DNA of 64,000 nucleotides from NCBI GenBank assembly GCA_965228975.1, contig OZ245851.1, forward strand, positions 5,394,001 through 5,458,000, given 5' to 3'. The stretch's first letter is position 1. Each line of letters opens with the position of its first letter. The notes beneath the pieces are model-generated. The model did no database searches and was not told the DNA's origin. It was given only the letters and a program-made list of their open reading frames with translations. The translations under genes were made by a program, and so were the position numbers. This document shows positions 26,969 through 35,816 of the stretch, one piece after another. Source of the stretch: JAJFJD01 sp965228975. Lineage in GTDB: Bacteria > Pseudomonadota > Alphaproteobacteria > UBA8366.

Positions 26969-29184
26969 CCGGCGTTATCGAACAGATCGAGGCGTCATCG
27001 GTCCAGGCGAAGGCCCTGCCGGACACCGGTCTCGATTCCTATATTCAGCTTACCGATGACGGCCTCCATGCCATGCGGTTGCTGGTCGACGGTATGCATT
27101 GCGCCGGATGTCAGAATCGCATCGAAACCCGTCTCGGGAAAATTCGCGGTGTCGTCGAAGGCCGCGTGAATCTGACGGCGCGGCGGTTGTCGTTGACCTG
27201 GCAGCCGGACCTCGTCGATGTAAAGACCATCATCGCCGATATCGAGGAATTGGGCTTTCGGCTCGTTCCCTTCGATCCGGAGAAACTGTCGAGCGACTTC
27301 GATCAGACCCGCAAGCGGCTGGTCCGCGCGATGGCGGTGGCCGGATTCGCCGCGGCGAACATCATGCTGTTGTCGGTCGCCGTGTGGGCGGGTTTGGCGC
27401 AGGATATGGATTCGGTCACGCGGTCGCTGATGCACTGGCTGTCGGCCTTGATCGCCGTGCCGGCCGTCGCCTATGCCGGAATGCCGTTTTTCCGATCCGC
27501 CGTCGCGGCGCTGAAGGGCCGGCGCGTGAACATGGACGTGCCGATTTCGCTGGCGGTTCTCTTGGCGACGTCCATGAGCCTGATCGAGACGGCGCGGGGC
27601 GCGGAACATGTGTATTTCGATTCCGCCACCGCCCTGTTGTTCTTCCTGCTGATCGGCCGCTTCCTCGAACAGGGCGCGCGGGGCCGGGCCCGATCGGCGG
27701 TGGAGCATCTGCTTGCCCTGAACGCGTCGGCGGTGACCGTGCTCAACGCGGACGGCACGACGCGGCCCGTTCCGCCGGATGCGGTCCAGCCCGGCATGCG
27801 CGTGCTGGTGCCTGCGGGCGGACGCATCCCCGTGGATGGCCGGGTGATCGACGGCGACTCCGACATCGACGGCAGCTTGATCACCGGCGAGAGCATTCCG
27901 GTCACGGTCCGGCAGGGCGGTACGGTTCATGCCGGCGCCGTCAATCTGACCGCCGCCTTGACGGTCGAAGTCGTCGCGGCCGGCAACGACACGCTGTTGG
28001 CGGAAATCGGTCGGTTGCTGGAGGCTGCGGAACAACGCCGCGCGCGCTATGTGGACGTGGCGGCGAGGATCGTCCGCGTCTATGCGCCGGTTGTGCATAT
28101 CCTGGCTGCGACCGCGTTTCTCGGCTGGTTCCTTATCGGCGGGGCGGCATGGCAGGACGCACTGCTCATCGCCGTCGCCGTGTTGATCGTGACCTGCCCG
28201 TGCGCGCTGGCGCTCGCCGTGCCGGTGGTTCAAGTGGTGGCGGCGAACCGGCTTTTCCGGCAAGGCATCCTGGTAAAGTCGCCGACCGCGTTGGAACGGC
28301 TCGCCCGGATCGACACCGTCGTTTTCGATAAGACGGGGACGCTTACCGAAGGGATGCCCAAGTTGCTCGTCGACGGCGCTTGGACCCAGGAAGATCTGCG
28401 GACCGCCGCATCCTTGGCCACGGTTAGCCTGCATCCGCTGGCGCGGGCATTGACCGATATGGCGCCGGCCGTGCCGGCTGCCAAAAATGTGGAGGAAGTA
28501 CCCGGCCATGGCCTGCGCCGGATGGCGGCCGGCGGTGAATATCGTCTGGGCCGCGGCGATTGGTGCGGAGCTGCCGAAACGGTGTCCGATTCTCCGGAGT
28601 TATGGCTTTCCCAACCGGGACGGGACCCCGTGCGGTTCACGTTCATGGATACGATCCGGGACGATGCTGTCGAAACGATACGGGCGCTTCGCAAGGACGG
28701 CATATCCGTCGAAATCCTGTCCGGCGACCGTCCGGCGGCGGTTGCCCGGGTCGCCGGTGCCTTGGCGATCGGTCGGACGAAAGCGGGCGCGACGCCGGCG
28801 GACAAAATCGCACGGCTGGAAGAACTGGCCCGGGAGGGGCGCCAAGTCTGCATGGTGGGTGACGGCCTGAATGATGCTCCGGCGCTGGCGGCCGCGCGGG
28901 CGTCTCTGTCACCGGCAACGGCCGCGGATATCAGCCAGACTGCGTCGGATGTGGTGTTCCAGGGACAGCATCTCGCGCCGGTCGCGGAAACGCTTCGGGT
29001 CGCGCGCCGGGCCGATTCCCTGGTGCGGCAGAATTTCGTGCTCGCCTTCGCCTATAACGTGGTGACCGTCCCGATCGCCATGGCCGGATTTGTGACGCCG
29101 CTCATCGCGGCCGTCGCCATGTCCACCTCTTCCATCGTCGTGATCTGCAACGCCCTTCGATTGGGCCGGATGCGTCGGTCATGA
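26965..29184 (+). CDS. ccoI: Copper-transporting P1B-type ATPase CcoI/FixI
   Basis: 739 aa from ATG at 26965, which overlaps the ccoH stop; upstream in-frame codons belong to the ccoH region. A metal-binding HMA domain (DGMHCAGC, residues 43-49), the helix-six CPCALALAVP metal site, phosphorylation loop DKTGTLTEG, SLHPLA HP-locus and GDGLNDAPAL hinge. It delivers Cu+ for the CuB centre of CcoN and is distinct from housekeeping CopA by genomic context. Confidence 0.95.
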   Translation: MTGVIEQIEASSVQAKALPDTGLDSYIQLTDDGLHAMRLLVDGMHCAGCQNRIETRLGKIRGVVEGRVNLTARRLSLTWQPDLVDVKTIIADIEELGFRLVPFDPEKLSSDFDQTRKRLVRAMAVAGFAAANIMLLSVAVWAGLAQDMDSVTRSLMHWLSALIAVPAVAYAGMPFFRSAVAALKGRRVNMDVPISLAVLLATSMSLIETARGAEHVYFDSATALLFFLLIGRFLEQGARGRARSAVEHLLALNASAVTVLNADGTTRPVPPDAVQPGMRVLVPAGGRIPVDGRVIDGDSDIDGSLITGESIPVTVRQGGTVHAGAVNLTAALTVEVVAAGNDTLLAEIGRLLEAAEQRRARYVDVAARIVRVYAPVVHILAATAFLGWFLIGGAAWQDALLIAVAVLIVTCPCALALAVPVVQVVAANRLFRQGILVKSPTALERLARIDTVVFDKTGTLTEGMPKLLVDGAWTQEDLRTAASLATVSLHPLARALTDMAPAVPAAKNVEEVPGHGLRRMAAGGEYRLGRGDWCGAAETVSDSPELWLSQPGRDPVRFTFMDTIRDDAVETIRALRKDGISVEILSGDRPAAVARVAGALAIGRTKAGATPADKIARLEELAREGRQVCMVGDGLNDAPALAAARASLSPATAADISQTASDVVFQGQHLAPVAETLRVARRADSLVRQNFVLAFAYNVVTVPIAMAGFVTPLIAAVAMSTSSIVVICNALRLGRMRRS

Positions 29185-29348
29185 GCGGCCTTTTGTATCT
29201 CATCCCGATTGCGCTGTTTCTGGGCTTGCTCGGACTGGTCGCCTTTTTGTGGGCGATCAAGACGGACCAGTTCGAGGACCTCGACGGGGCGGCCAGCCGC
29301 ATTCTGTTCGACGACGACGCGGATCGGGACAAAAAGGACGGCGACTAG
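29181..29348 (+). CDS. ccoS: cbb3 oxidase maturation protein CcoS/FixS
   Basis: 55 aa. Starts MSGLLYLIPIALFLGLLGLVAF; one helix followed by LWAIKTDQFEDLDGAASRILFDDD, the diagnostic CcoS motif (W..K..QFED..G.A.RIL.DD). Its ATG overlaps the ccoI stop (ATGA). Its TAG lies inside a CTAG shared with the convergent MFS gene. It is required for cofactor insertion into CcoN. Confidence 0.94.
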   Translation: MSGLLYLIPIALFLGLLGLVAFLWAIKTDQFEDLDGAASRILFDDDADRDKKDGD

Positions 29349-30868
29349 GATTTCGAGTCGGGCAGTTTCTCGATCCGCATCAGGAAGACGAAGGGGGCGA
29401 GGAACACGACGATTACGGCAAGCAGCCGGAAGTCGTCGAGATACGCGAGGAATTCCGCGTGCTGCTCGATCACCCGATGAAACGCGCTGAGGCCTTCGGG
29501 GTCCGATAGGCTCCATCGGTCCGGCAGGGACAGATGCCGCAGCCGCTCGTTATAGAGGCTGACGTTTTCGTTGAGCATTGCCTGGTTCGCCTGCTTGTAG
29601 CGTAGCAACTGGCTGACCAGGAAGGACACGCCGATGCTGGCGCCGATCCGCCGCGACAGCGACAGGAAGGCGGTGCCGTCCGGCCGCAGCTCGGGCGTCA
29701 GCGTCATATAGGCCGCGGCGGTCGCCGTGGTCGACAGCATCCCGAACCCTAACCCTTGCAGACAGATGGTGAACAGCACCGTGCCCTGATCGACATCCGG
29801 CGTGAAGGTCGACATATGCCACAGCGACGCCCCCATGATGATCAGCGCGACGAAGATGATAGGGCGCGGGCCGATGCGGGCGAAGAGCATCCCCGACGCC
29901 AGCGATGCGATGAAGGTGGCGATTCCGCGCGGCGACAGCAATATGCCCGACGCGATCACCGAATAGCCGAGCTGGTTCTGCAGCATCGCCGGGAAGATCC
30001 CGAGGAAACCGAAGATCAGGACCGCCAGCGTGAAGATATAGACCATTCCGATCGCGAAATTCCGGTTCTTGAACAGCGCCGGATCGACGAAGGGGTTGCG
30101 CGCGGTCATGATGTGAATCACGAAGACGTAAAAGGCCGCCAGGGCGATGCCGGCCTCAATGACGATTTCCGTGGAGGAGAACCAGTCGAGCCGTTCGCCG
30201 CGGTCGAGCATGAGCTGGAACGAGATCAGGGCGACGGCGAGTGCGATGAATCCGGTGAAATCGAATTGCCTCGGTTCGCGTTTGGTCTCGCGCACATAGA
30301 TGCTGATCATCGTGAAGGCGAAGATGCCGGTGGGGATATTGATGAAGAAGACATATCGCCACGAGTAATACTCGGTGATGTAGCCCCCCAGCAGCGGCCC
30401 GACGATCAGTCCGACAAGCATGCCGATATTGAACCAGGCCATGGCCATGCCGTGGCGTTCGCGCGGGTAGACGTCGAGCAGGATCTGCTGGGACAAGGGT
30501 ACCAGCGCCGCGCCGAAGACGCCCTGGACGAAGCGGGCCGGGACAATCTGGGAAATCGTGTTCGACAGGCCGGCCAGCACCGATGCGCAGCAGAACCCGA
30601 CGACCGCGATCAGCAGCAGCCGTTTTCGGCCGATCTGCCGGCTCAACCAGCCGCTGAGCGGCGTAAAGACGGCGACCGCGATCAGGAAGGAAGTCAGGAC
30701 CCAGGCGATTTCGTCGTGCGCGGCGGAAAAGGCGCCCATCATGCGGGGTAACGCGATCCCGGCGACGAATGTGTCCATCGACTGCATGCCGGCGGCAAGA
30801 CAGACCGAAATCGTCGTCAGGGTCAGCGACCTGGAAGGCCTCGCCTCATCGGCAAGTGCGGACGTCAT
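29345..30868 (-). CDS. MFS multidrug exporter, DHA2 family (EmrB/QacA-like, 14 TM)
   Basis: 507 aa with about fourteen hydrophobic helices. Motif A-like GWLSRQIGRKRLLL, motif C-like GLIVGPLLGGYITEYYSWRYVFFINIPTG (typical DHA2 text), and LSLSRRIGASIGVSF. No adjacent membrane-fusion protein, so it is not an obvious EmrAB pair. Substrate unknown. Its stop shares CTAG (29345-29348) with ccoS. Confidence 0.9.
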   Translation of the reverse strand: MTSALADEARPSRSLTLTTISVCLAAGMQSMDTFVAGIALPRMMGAFSAAHDEIAWVLTSFLIAVAVFTPLSGWLSRQIGRKRLLLIAVVGFCCASVLAGLSNTISQIVPARFVQGVFGAALVPLSQQILLDVYPRERHGMAMAWFNIGMLVGLIVGPLLGGYITEYYSWRYVFFINIPTGIFAFTMISIYVRETKREPRQFDFTGFIALAVALISFQLMLDRGERLDWFSSTEIVIEAGIALAAFYVFVIHIMTARNPFVDPALFKNRNFAIGMVYIFTLAVLIFGFLGIFPAMLQNQLGYSVIASGILLSPRGIATFIASLASGMLFARIGPRPIIFVALIIMGASLWHMSTFTPDVDQGTVLFTICLQGLGFGMLSTTATAAAYMTLTPELRPDGTAFLSLSRRIGASIGVSFLVSQLLRYKQANQAMLNENVSLYNERLRHLSLPDRWSLSDPEGLSAFHRVIEQHAEFLAYLDDFRLLAVIVVFLAPFVFLMRIEKLPDSKS

Positions 30869-31010
30869 CGAGGTTGGGTTTGCCTATAGTCTGGGTTATG
30901 TCTGCCGGACCGGCGTTCAACGCGCCGTTCCGCTGGATGCACCGGCAGACGAGGGATTCCAACATTAGGCTAGCCCAACATCATGGGCCGGACCAGGAAG
31001 GAAATGCGCC

Positions 31011-31673
31011 ATGGATCGGGAATTCACCAGCGATATCGCCTTCACGCCGGCGGTAAAGGCGGTGCAAGAACGGCTCGGCTCGCGGTCCGGCTACGCCCGT
31101 ATGGAAGAAAAAGGCGGATGGGCCGACCGCGTGACGCCCGATCTTGCGGCCTTTGTTGCGGCGCGGGACTCCTTCTATATGGCGACCGCCAATGCGGCGG
31201 GACAGCCATATATCCAGCATCGGGGCGGCCCGCCCGGTTTCTTGAAAGTGATCGACGAGCAAACCCTCGCCTTCGCCGATTTCAGCGGGAACCGGCAGTA
31301 CATCTCGGTCGGCAATCTGTCGGAAAACGCCCAGGCGTTTCTGTTTCTGATGGACTACGCGGGGCGCCGCCGCATCAAGATTTGGGGCCGGGCGCGCTTT
31401 GTCGAAGACGACCCGGATCTATTGGCGCAATTGGCCGAAGATGGTTATGACGCAGAGCCGGAACGGGCGCTCGTCTTCACGATCGAGGCCTGGGACGTGA
31501 ATTGCCCGCAGCACATCACGCCGCGCTTTACCGAACGGGAAATGGCGCCGGCCATACGCAAATCGCTGGAGTCCGCGGTGCAGCAATTCCAGGCACGGAT
31601 TGACACGTTGGAGGCGGAACTGGCGGCCGCGAAGGCCGCGCTCGCGTCGATGGGCGGGGGAACCGGCGGTTAG
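31011..31673 (+). CDS. Pyridoxamine 5'-phosphate oxidase (PPOX) family FMN protein
   Basis: 220 aa. Split-barrel flavin fold: AARDSFYMATANAAGQPYIQHRGGPPGFLKVID and DYAGRRRIKIWGRARFVED are characteristic of the PPOX subgroup with the RGGPxGF motif. A C-terminal coiled coil (residues about 185-212, SAVQQFQARIDTLEAELAAAKAAL) is added. Likely FMN-binding oxidoreductase; substrate unknown. AAGGAAATGCGCC precedes the ATG. Its stop overlaps the convergent lyase stop by 3 bp. Confidence 0.88.
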   Translation: MDREFTSDIAFTPAVKAVQERLGSRSGYARMEEKGGWADRVTPDLAAFVAARDSFYMATANAAGQPYIQHRGGPPGFLKVIDEQTLAFADFSGNRQYISVGNLSENAQAFLFLMDYAGRRRIKIWGRARFVEDDPDLLAQLAEDGYDAEPERALVFTIEAWDVNCPQHITPRFTEREMAPAIRKSLESAVQQFQARIDTLEAELAAAKAALASMGGGTGG

Positions 31674-32569
31674 CGCTTGCCCCACTTGGTATCTTCGACC
31701 GTCTGTTCCTCGATCTCGTAGAACTCGTCGAGGCCGATCAAATCCTCGATCGCCTGCCGCGCCGCGGTGTGGTCGTCGTGCGACATGCCGGTGTAGTCAC
31801 CGGTCTTCTTGACCTCTTCCAACGCCAGTTTGGCGTGATGGAAACTGGCGAGGAGGAAGAGTTGCGCGTCGATGCTGGCGGCGTAGCCCATATCCTCGAG
31901 CTGCTGCACAGAATAGAGGGGCCGGCCGTCGCGGTTGCCCCGGCTCTGCACGTAGACCAGGGGAATTGTCGACTCTTTCGGCGCCTGCGCCGCCTCCTCG
32001 TCGTTGCGCGGGAAGATCAGGCCGAGATCGGCACCTTCCTCGGCCGCATGGTTGATCCGTTTCATCGCTTCATCCAGCCCGTCGAAACGGCAGGTATCGG
32101 ACCGCGCGATAATGACGAAGTCCGGATCGACCTTGTCGCGCTCGCGGCAGGCCCAGCGAATTTTGTCGAGGAACTCTTCCATCGGCACCGCATGGGCCAC
32201 GTATTTGTGGTAATGCGCGCGTTTCGGATAAAGCTGGTCCTCGATATGGATTCCCGCGACTCCGGACTGGATAAAATCGCGCACCATCCGGGTCACATGC
32301 AACGGTTCGCCGAACCCGGCGCCGGCGTCGCAGACCGTGGGGATCGAGATCGACCGTGCCACCTGTTCGGCGGTCTCGATTTGCTCCGTCATGGTCAGCA
32401 ACGGTTCGGACACGGCGCGCGAGCCGCCCGTCACATACCCACCGACATAAGCCGCGTCGAAGCCCATCGACTCCACAAGCCGTCCGCCCAACGGGTAATA
32501 GACCGCCGGCATATACAGGCAGGATTTCTTCTTGAGCAATTTGCGCAGCGCGGTCGTCGGGCGTTCCAT
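31670..32569 (-). CDS. Isocitrate lyase/PEP mutase superfamily protein
   Basis: 299 aa from ATG at 32569 (MERPTTALRKLLKKK); longer open frame upstream is Arg-rich and unlikely. TIM-barrel motifs: YVGGYVTGGSRAVSEP, TVCDAGAGFGEPLHV (Mg-binding Asp), IHIEDQLYPKRAHYH and IIARSDT. The ICL catalytic KKCGH cysteine is replaced (KRAHYH), so true isocitrate lyase activity is unlikely; oxaloacetate decarboxylase- or carboxyPEP-mutase-like chemistry is more plausible. Confidence 0.85.
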   Translation of the reverse strand: MERPTTALRKLLKKKSCLYMPAVYYPLGGRLVESMGFDAAYVGGYVTGGSRAVSEPLLTMTEQIETAEQVARSISIPTVCDAGAGFGEPLHVTRMVRDFIQSGVAGIHIEDQLYPKRAHYHKYVAHAVPMEEFLDKIRWACRERDKVDPDFVIIARSDTCRFDGLDEAMKRINHAAEEGADLGLIFPRNDEEAAQAPKESTIPLVYVQSRGNRDGRPLYSVQQLEDMGYAASIDAQLFLLASFHHAKLALEEVKKTGDYTGMSHDDHTAARQAIEDLIGLDEFYEIEEQTVEDTKWGKR

Positions 32570-32655
32570 TGGGCTTTCGCTCCTTGTGCTTGATCCGGTC
32601 GGTGCCGAGACGGGCATTCTAAACCAGCGCCGGGCGGGGGTGAAATCGCCCCGCG

Positions 32656-32683
32656 TTGCCGGACGCCGCGTATACCGTATAGT
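32656..32683 (+). promoter_or_regulatory. Putative sigma-70-type promoter
   Basis: TTGCCG (32656-32661), 16-bp spacer, TATAGT (32678-32683), 30 bp before the ATG of the downstream gene. The -10 box TATAGT recurs at other gene starts in this window. Confidence 0.55.
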
Positions 32684-32712
32684 AGCCGCCGGCCGAACCG
32701 CACGACGATCGA

Positions 32713-33744
32713 ATGGCGCAAGATACTTCCATGAACGATTCCTCCCCGACGGTCGATATCGATCGAAGCGAGACCTATCGCCAAGCGGCTGCTTCGTCGC
32801 CGCGCGTGCTGTCCTGGTCGCGCACCAGCATTGCCGATCCTGCGGCCTGGCAGGACGAGGCACGGCTGAAACTGACCGAGCTGTGCGGCTACGGCCGGTT
32901 CGGCGGGCCGCCCGCCATCCTGCATCAGACCGACCTGCCGCCGTTGGGCGGCTATAACCATCGAGAGGTCAGCCTGCGTGTCCGCCACGGTCACGACATC
33001 GTCTTGCGGCTGGTTTGGCGGGATGGGCGGGAAGAGGCCTCGGGTCCGGCGGTCATCTGTTTGCAGGGCGGCGACTTGGATGTCGGCGTGTCTTGGGGCG
33101 AAGGGGCGGGCGTTGCCGAGACGATTGCGATCAGACAGGGCGCGGATTTTGCCTGTCAGGCGGCGGACCACGGATATCTGGCGGTTTGCGTCGCCCCACT
33201 GGGTTGTGCTGCGGTGGCGGCCGCGGACCCGGACGAAGAGTCCTTGGCAAAAGCCTTGTTGCTCGGCCGGTCGCCCGCCGGCGAGTATGCGTCCGATGTG
33301 GCTTCGACGCTCAACTGGATGCTGGACGGTGACAGCCGATTTCCGATCGACCCGGCGCGGATCACCGTTGCGGGATGGGGTACCGGCGGTTTCGCGGCTC
33401 TTGTCGCGATGGCGCTCGACCCGCGCGTCGGCGTTGGCGTCCTGGTGAATTCGTTGGAACGGTTGCGGTCTCGGGCTGTACAGGACACGGTCGACCTTTC
33501 GGTCGCCGTCCCCGGGATGCTTCGCTGGATGGATGTCGAGGACCTCTTGTGTCTCTGTGCGCCGCGGCGGGTTCTGGCCGCGGTGACAATCGATTGCGAT
33601 GCCGAACGGCGGACGGAAATGACGGCGGTTCTACAATCCGGGGGCCGTTTCTACGATCGCATCGATGCGCCGGATGCCCTCGACCGGGCCCTGCATGAAT
33701 GGACCCCCGGCGACGCCATGCCGGCCGTTTGGGGGGGCGGTTGA
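32713..33744 (+). CDS. Alpha/beta-hydrolase fold protein lacking the nucleophile Ser
   Basis: 343 aa. The core resembles dienelactone hydrolase or acetyl-xylan-esterase-like proteins: GPAVICLQGGD, ADHGYLAVCVAPLG, DPARITVAGWGTGGFAALVAMALDPRV and LLCLCAPRRVLAAVTIDCDA. The nucleophile elbow GxSxG reads G221-W-G-T-G225, with Gly at the catalytic position, and no His is in the usual final position after YDRIDAPDAL. It is therefore probably non-catalytic or uses a different mechanism. Promoter at 32656. Confidence 0.75.
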   Translation: MAQDTSMNDSSPTVDIDRSETYRQAAASSPRVLSWSRTSIADPAAWQDEARLKLTELCGYGRFGGPPAILHQTDLPPLGGYNHREVSLRVRHGHDIVLRLVWRDGREEASGPAVICLQGGDLDVGVSWGEGAGVAETIAIRQGADFACQAADHGYLAVCVAPLGCAAVAAADPDEESLAKALLLGRSPAGEYASDVASTLNWMLDGDSRFPIDPARITVAGWGTGGFAALVAMALDPRVGVGVLVNSLERLRSRAVQDTVDLSVAVPGMLRWMDVEDLLCLCAPRRVLAAVTIDCDAERRTEMTAVLQSGGRFYDRIDAPDALDRALHEWTPGDAMPAVWGGG

Positions 33745-33870
33745 GCCCGGTCGCCAGGGCGCCCGCCGCGGGGGAACCCCTGCCTTAATCTTTTGTTAAC
33801 CCAATCAAGACAAACTACGCGTGTGGTCACGACGGCGTTAGGCCGCGAATCCGGGCTTTTGCACATAGCA

Positions 33871-33980
33871 AATAAGAAATAGGTAATAAATTGATGCAAC
33901 CAATTAAATAATTAGTAATTGCAATTAAATTGATTTAAATTGAGAAAATAAACAAAATAATATTCTAGTAATTAATCAGA
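33871..33980. promoter_or_regulatory. Very AT-rich promoter region upstream of the c-di-GMP gene
   Basis: Only 19 of these 110 bases are G or C, against a GC-rich surround. Short repeats of AATTAAAT and AATTG occur. The base skew suggests a curved, easily melted segment such as an UP element or a target of an AT-binding silencer (MucR/H-NS type in alphaproteobacteria). No gene fits here; the whole spacer is 33745-34018. Confidence 0.6.
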
Positions 33981-34018
33981 AAAGATTGTATTGTTTTGCG
34001 GGATTTGTGGGGGCGGCG

Positions 34019-35812
34019 ATGAATCGGGGGAGTAAACGTCAAGAGATTGACGTGAGCTATTTGGCGATGTCAGATGACCTGCAGATAATCAACGCAGCGC
34101 TGGCTGGGTCCGGGGATGTTATCTATTCCTGGGATCTCGTCGGCGATACCATTGCCTGGGTCGGCAATACGTCCGATATGTTCGGGATCAGCAGCCCGGA
34201 TGCGATTGCCACGGGCGATGCCTATCACGAACGGATCAATCCGGACGATCTCAAGATCCGGCTGAAAGGCCTTTCCAAACATTTCACCAGCCGGACCGCC
34301 TTCGATTGCGAGTACCGTGTTCGCAACGAGAAGGGCGGGTTTTGTTGGGTCCATGAGCGGGCGACCGCGGACTTTTCCGAGGCGGGACAGCCGGTTCGGC
34401 TTAACGGCATCCTGCGGGTGGTCACCGGCCGCAAACAGCATGAAATCCTGCTGGAGCAGCGGGCGAACTACGACGAGTTGACCGGACTCTACAATAAGTC
34501 CCGGCTGCGCGAGGCGGTCGATCATGCGCTGGCCTATGCCGACCGGTATGACGTCGCGGGCGGTTTCCTGTCGGTCGGCATCGATAAGATGTCGATGATG
34601 AACGAGGCCTATGGCCGCGAAACGGCGGACGCGGTCATCGTCGGCGTGGCGCAGCGGTTGGAAGAATGCATGCGGGCGACAGACGTGTTGGGCCGGGTCG
34701 GCGGCGACACTTTCGGCATCGTCTTGGGCAATGCCGACGAGCTTGGCATCGCTGCCGCGGCGGAGAAGATCCTCAACGTTTTCCGGCAGAACGCCATCCA
34801 AACGCCCGTCGGTCCGATCCATATCACCGTGTCGATCGGTGGCGCCGGGTTCCCCGGGCTGATCCAGACTGCGCATGACCTGATGGCGAGTGCTGAAGGC
34901 GCCATGCGGGACGCGAAGCGGCTCGGCCGCAACTGTTTCGCCTATTTCGAAATGTCGGACGATCAACGTCAGCGTCAACGCGAATATATGGTCGTCGGCG
35001 AGCAATTGGTCCGGGCGCTTCAGGAAGAGCGCGTGGTGTTCGCCTACCAGCCGGTCGTCGACTCCCAAACGGGCGAGACCGCCTATTACGAGACGCTGAT
35101 CCGCATGATCGACGAAAGCGGCGAGATCGTCGCCGCGGGCGCCTTCGTACCGGTCGCCGAGCGGCTCGGGCTGATGCGGCAACTCGACCGGCGGACCCTG
35201 GAAATGGTCATCGCCGATTTGACGAGCAATCCGGACATCACGTTGGCCTTGAATATCTCCAGCTTGACGGCGAGCGACCGGTCCTGGCTTCGCGCGCTGG
35301 TCAGTTCGGTGAAGGGCAAACCGGATATCGCCAGCCGTTTGATTATCGAGATTACCGAGACGGCGGCCCTGCACGACTTCGAGGACTCCGCCCGATTCGT
35401 CGCCGCGGTGCGCGACCTCGGGTGCCAGGTCGCCCTAGACGATTTCGGATCGGGTTACACCTCGTTCCGGCACCTGAAATCCCTGACGGTCGATGTCGTG
35501 AAGATCGACGGATCCTTCGTGATGGACGTGTCGGACAATCCCGACAACCTGCTGTTCATCCGGACGCTGCTGAACCTCGCCGACGGCTTCGGCATGAAGA
35601 CAGTCGCGGAATGCGTGCAGAGTTCCGAAGACGCGGCGCTGCTGAAGAAAGAAGGTGTTGGATTCCTGCAGGGTTATTATTACGGACGACCGCAACTCGG
35701 CCGTCCCAATGGACCCGTGCAGGAACCGCAGGCCCACAATGAGAACCGCAGCGCGGAGACCAAGGCCCCGGCGAAGGGCACGACGCCGGATACGATGGCC
35801 GTCGGCGGCTAA
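34019..35812 (+). CDS. PAS-GGDEF(degenerate)-EAL cyclic-di-GMP phosphodiesterase
   Basis: 597 aa from ATG at 34019 (GGGGGCGG upstream); a TTG 33 bp earlier is possible. A PAS-like sensor (residues about 15-140, GDVIYSWDLVGDTIAWVGNT), a GGDEF domain whose signature is G-G-D-T-F at 228-232, then an EAL domain with ETL at 358-360. The EAL catalytic residues look intact: LNISS, IIEITE, ALDDFGSGYTS, DVVKIDGSF, TVAE and FLQGYYYGRP. So it probably degrades c-di-GMP, while GGDTF likely cannot synthesise it and may bind GTP as regulator. No membrane helix. The C-terminal 45 aa are low-complexity. Confidence 0.9.
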   Translation: MNRGSKRQEIDVSYLAMSDDLQIINAALAGSGDVIYSWDLVGDTIAWVGNTSDMFGISSPDAIATGDAYHERINPDDLKIRLKGLSKHFTSRTAFDCEYRVRNEKGGFCWVHERATADFSEAGQPVRLNGILRVVTGRKQHEILLEQRANYDELTGLYNKSRLREAVDHALAYADRYDVAGGFLSVGIDKMSMMNEAYGRETADAVIVGVAQRLEECMRATDVLGRVGGDTFGIVLGNADELGIAAAAEKILNVFRQNAIQTPVGPIHITVSIGGAGFPGLIQTAHDLMASAEGAMRDAKRLGRNCFAYFEMSDDQRQRQREYMVVGEQLVRALQEERVVFAYQPVVDSQTGETAYYETLIRMIDESGEIVAAGAFVPVAERLGLMRQLDRRTLEMVIADLTSNPDITLALNISSLTASDRSWLRALVSSVKGKPDIASRLIIEITETAALHDFEDSARFVAAVRDLGCQVALDDFGSGYTSFRHLKSLTVDVVKIDGSFVMDVSDNPDNLLFIRTLLNLADGFGMKTVAECVQSSEDAALLKKEGVGFLQGYYYGRPQLGRPNGPVQEPQAHNENRSAETKAPAKGTTPDTMAVGG

Positions 35813-35816
35813 TCCA

